Assembly (NCBI GenBank): GCA_003427395.1
Contig: BFEA01000535.1
Span: forward strand, 449,640 to 491,196
DNA: 41,557 nucleotides
Origin: Chara braunii
Lineage: Eukaryota; Streptophyta; Charophyceae; Charales; Characeae
Direction of reading: 5' to 3'
In this document: positions 39,296 through 41,557 of the stretch, piece by piece
How positions within the stretch are numbered: the stretch's first letter is position 1
Layout of the letters: each line of letters begins with the position of its first letter
Made by a program: the position numbers and the translations under genes
Notes under the pieces: generated by a model
Seen by the model: the letters and a program-made list of their open reading frames with translations, nothing else
Told to the model about the DNA's origin: nothing
The model's database searches: none

Positions 39296-40492
39296 GCGAA
39301 CGTATTTGATGAATCGCTCGGTGGGGCCGGTTTGGCGGAGGTTGCAAAATTGATCGATGTAGTCATCGATGGTCTTTTGCGGACGGAAGGTGGCGATGAG
39401 AAGGTCGGCCCATTGAAGGAAGGTGATGCGGGGAAGGCCATTGGCTCGACGGTTGTTGGCTTCGGTTAACCACCATTGAGCGGCGGCGCCTTGGAGGCGG
39501 GAGGTTGCGGTGGGGAGCCAATGAGCGAGGGGCATGTTGTGGAGATCAAAGGCATTTTGAATTTGAGAGAGGAAAAGGAGGACGTCCTCGTGGGGGAGGC
39601 TGGAGAACGTCGCGATATCGGTGGCGTGGAAGGAGCGGGGAATGTCCCCGTTGCGGGGGACGATGCAAGCGAGGGTGTTGAAGTTGCGGTCGTCGGGAGA
39701 GGTGTCGTAGCAGGTGTGATCCTGACTGCGGTCACCAAGGAGGTAGCAAGGAGGAGGTTGGGGTATGGCGGGGTAAACGCCTGAAAGGACTTGGGAGTAA
39801 GAGGGGTGGACAGAGGGGACGGTGGAAGTAGTTAAGAGAGGTTGGGTGAGGGGGGAGGAGAGGCGAAGGGGAGTGGTTCGTGTAGTGGTGGAAGCGCTTG
39901 TAGAAGGTTGTGAGGAGGGGAGGGAAATGGGAAGGGAAGTGACGGGGGTGGAAGAAGGTGTGGTGGAGGACGGTGGGGGGGTGGTGTTGGAGGATGGGGC
40001 CTGGCCGGCTTGGCCGGCGGAGAGGCTTTGGCCAGATTGGCCGGAAGAAGATGGTTGGCCGGTTTGGCCGGCGGGGGTGGATTGGATGGATTGGCCGGCG
40101 GAGGAGGGGGGTGATGACGTCATGACGACGGTGATGGCGGGTGTGTGGTTTTCGAGGGAGGTGACGCGATCGGATATGGAGGTCATGGAGGCCTCGATTT
40201 TGCGGAGCGAGGCAGAGAGTGCTTGAAACATGGAGAGGAAAGATGTGTTCTCCGCGGTGCCTGGCTGGTCGACAAGCTCGCGGTGGATATTCTCGACGGA
40301 ATCCACGCGGAGAGAGCCCATGTTGATGCTTGAGGTGCCTTCGGCCATGGGGAGGGACGAAGGTGGGGCAGAGGGAGAAGATCGAGTGGAGGGGACAACG
40401 GAGGTGGCAGCAGCGGCGGAGGTGACAGCAGCGGCGGCAGCGGCGGCGTCGGCGGCGGCGCGTTGGGAGGTCTTGGATTGGCGGGGTGGCAT
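39295..40492 (-). pseudogene. Element D gag, N-terminal and capsid part
   Basis: ATG at 40492 starts MPPRQSKTSQRAAADAAAAA. An Ala run (GCC/GCG repeats), then a helical segment (FLSMFQALSASLRKIEASMTSIS), a Ser/Gly/Gln repeat region (SAGQTGQ-like, coding for GGCC-rich DNA at 39990-40110), and a retrotransposon gag domain with FLSQIQNAFDLHNM, AAAQWWLTEANN, ITFLQWADLLIATFRPQ and YIDQFCNLRQTG. The natural frame is lost near 39290. Confidence 0.87.
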
Positions 40493-41557
40493 GTGGGAGT
40501 GGTTTCTAATCCTGATTTAGAAAAATGATGGTTGATTTAAATCGGGATTAGAGGAAGTTGACATGAGAGGGGGGGCGGAAGAATTAAAATTCGGGGGCAA
40601 AGTTTTGCGAAAGAAAAATTAAAATCGGAACGTAAATTTCAAATGGAATAAAATTTGGCGGAAAAAAATTGCAGAAAATTCAGGGATAAAACTGAATTTT
40701 CAAGATAATGAAATTCGAATTTATTCGATTAATTTTTAAAAGGGAAAAACTCTTGGAAAGAAATTTTAAATGACAATAAAAAAAAATTGGGTTATTTTAC
40801 ATGACAGAATGTAGAAAAATTAAAATTGGAATAAATGGAAAAAAAAAAAAAAAAATTCTAGAATTTGGGGATTTATTTTGATTTTTTAACGAATTTAAAT
40901 GATAATTATGAAAATAATTTAAATCAAGATTTCCGAATTACTTTGAAAAAAGAAAAGAAATGTTGGAAAAGAAAAAGGTTCAATTCGAGAAAAATAAAAC
41001 GAAATTTGGAAAAGAAATCCGAGAATTTTCAAAAACGAAATGAAAGTTGAATTCGGATTTAAAAGTTGATTTGGTTCTTTTTCGGGATTTAATTATTTAA
41101 ATAATTAAAATGTTTGCAAGAAAATTTTTTTGGAAGGGCAATAGGAATTTCAAAAACGGAGTGCAATTTTCGGGTGGAATAAATAAATTTTTAGGGCATT
41201 TCCGAAGAAATTGATTTTGAAATGCAAAGTATTTGAAAAAAAATTCGAGATTCAAAAGTATTTCAAAAATTACAGAAAAAGGGGCTAGAGTATAGCTAAA
41301 TTGATTAATTACAAAAATAATTTTCGAAAGATAATTGACGAGGAAAAGGAAGTACTAGTTGCTAACTATGAAAAAGAAAACTAATTGCTAAAAAAAAACT
41401 TTCGAAAATAATTAATTTGAAATCTTATGATGTTTGTTGTGAGAGATTCAATAGTTTATAAGCCTTGTCTTGTGGTGCCACATGTCGTGGGGGGGGTTGG
41501 AAGGAACGCGCGGGGTTGTAGCGCGGGGGCGGGTGAAGTGCGCGGGGGGGGGGGGGG
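40493..41557. other. AT-rich region upstream of element D gag, ending in a G run
   Basis: The base composition changes sharply at about 40500: AAATT, GAAAA and TTAAAA runs dominate to about 41450, then GC-rich sequence with G runs to the window end (G run from about 41544). It may be the leader or 5' LTR of D, but no primer-binding site or LTR ends were seen. The 61-codon Lys/Asn-rich frame at 40865-41050 is composition-driven. Confidence 0.5.

Larger units (their letters stand above)
34924..40492 (-). mobile_element. Ty3/gypsy chromovirus D
   Basis: Gag, protease, RT, RNase H, integrase and a canonical chromodomain on the minus strand. A separate lineage from A, B and C. It has at least six frame changes, one in-frame stop and a 21-bp in-frame loss in RT. 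LTRs not identified on either side. Confidence 0.92.

Noticed and set aside
40865-41050. Lys/Asn-rich 61-codon frame
   Set aside because: It reflects AT-rich composition; no motif.

Overview
This window is a graveyard of nested retroelements from a plant-lineage nuclear genome. I could not find one intact host gene. The primer-binding site matches initiator-Met tRNA in the way usual for plant LTR elements. There are several chromodomain-type Ty3/gypsy lineages, L1-like LINEs with an RVT zinc-binding tail, assembly gaps and long microsatellites. A streptophyte alga of the Chara type is my best guess; that is an inference from style of sequence, not a proven identity.

Layout. Positions 1-4965: plus-strand Ty3/gypsy element A, cut on the left by the window edge, with protease, reverse transcriptase (RT), RNase H, integrase and 3' LTR. 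It is split by a 310-bp solo LTR with a perfect 5-bp target duplication. Positions 4966-10986: repeat-rich DNA without a recognisable gene, holding SINE-like and foldback repeats, a LINE tail fragment, and an assembly gap at 10472-10986. Positions 11337-15580: minus-strand LINE with RT but no endonuclease. Positions 15581-22020: plus-strand Ty3/gypsy element B, broken by frameshifts, stops, a 20-bp duplication and an integrase active-site change. Positions 22230-22647: a second copy of an AT-rich dispersed repeat. Positions 22772-24076: minus-strand LINE ORF1 with one stop. Positions 24077-26780: unassigned DNA with hairpins and tandem repeats. Positions 26788-33644: plus-strand element C, same family as A, with LTR, primer-binding site, a long leader carrying a GA microsatellite with a gap, a TTGACC cluster and an inserted LINE fragment, then gag, protease and RT. 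It ends abruptly in RNase H against an inverted LTR fragment (33650-33985). Positions 34924-40492: minus-strand chromovirus D with a canonical chromodomain, broken by many frameshifts. Positions 40493-41557: AT-rich DNA ending in a G run.

How the parts work together. Each Ty3/gypsy set would encode Gag (particle), protease, RT-RNase H (cDNA synthesis) and integrase with a chromodomain-like tail (chromatin targeting). None is intact here. Stops of the CGA-to-TGA or CAG-to-TAG kind recur in unrelated elements, which suggests deamination of methylated cytosine after silencing.

The observations most worth a second look are: the strand-biased octamer GCCATAGC (13 exact plus-strand copies), often the centre of small hairpins with a constant CATA loop; nine TTGACC boxes in 119 bp; the three-unit foldback array near 10.1-10.45 kb; and a near-identical motif, CTCGGAGG(A/T)CCTCG, before the purine tract of two diverged elements.
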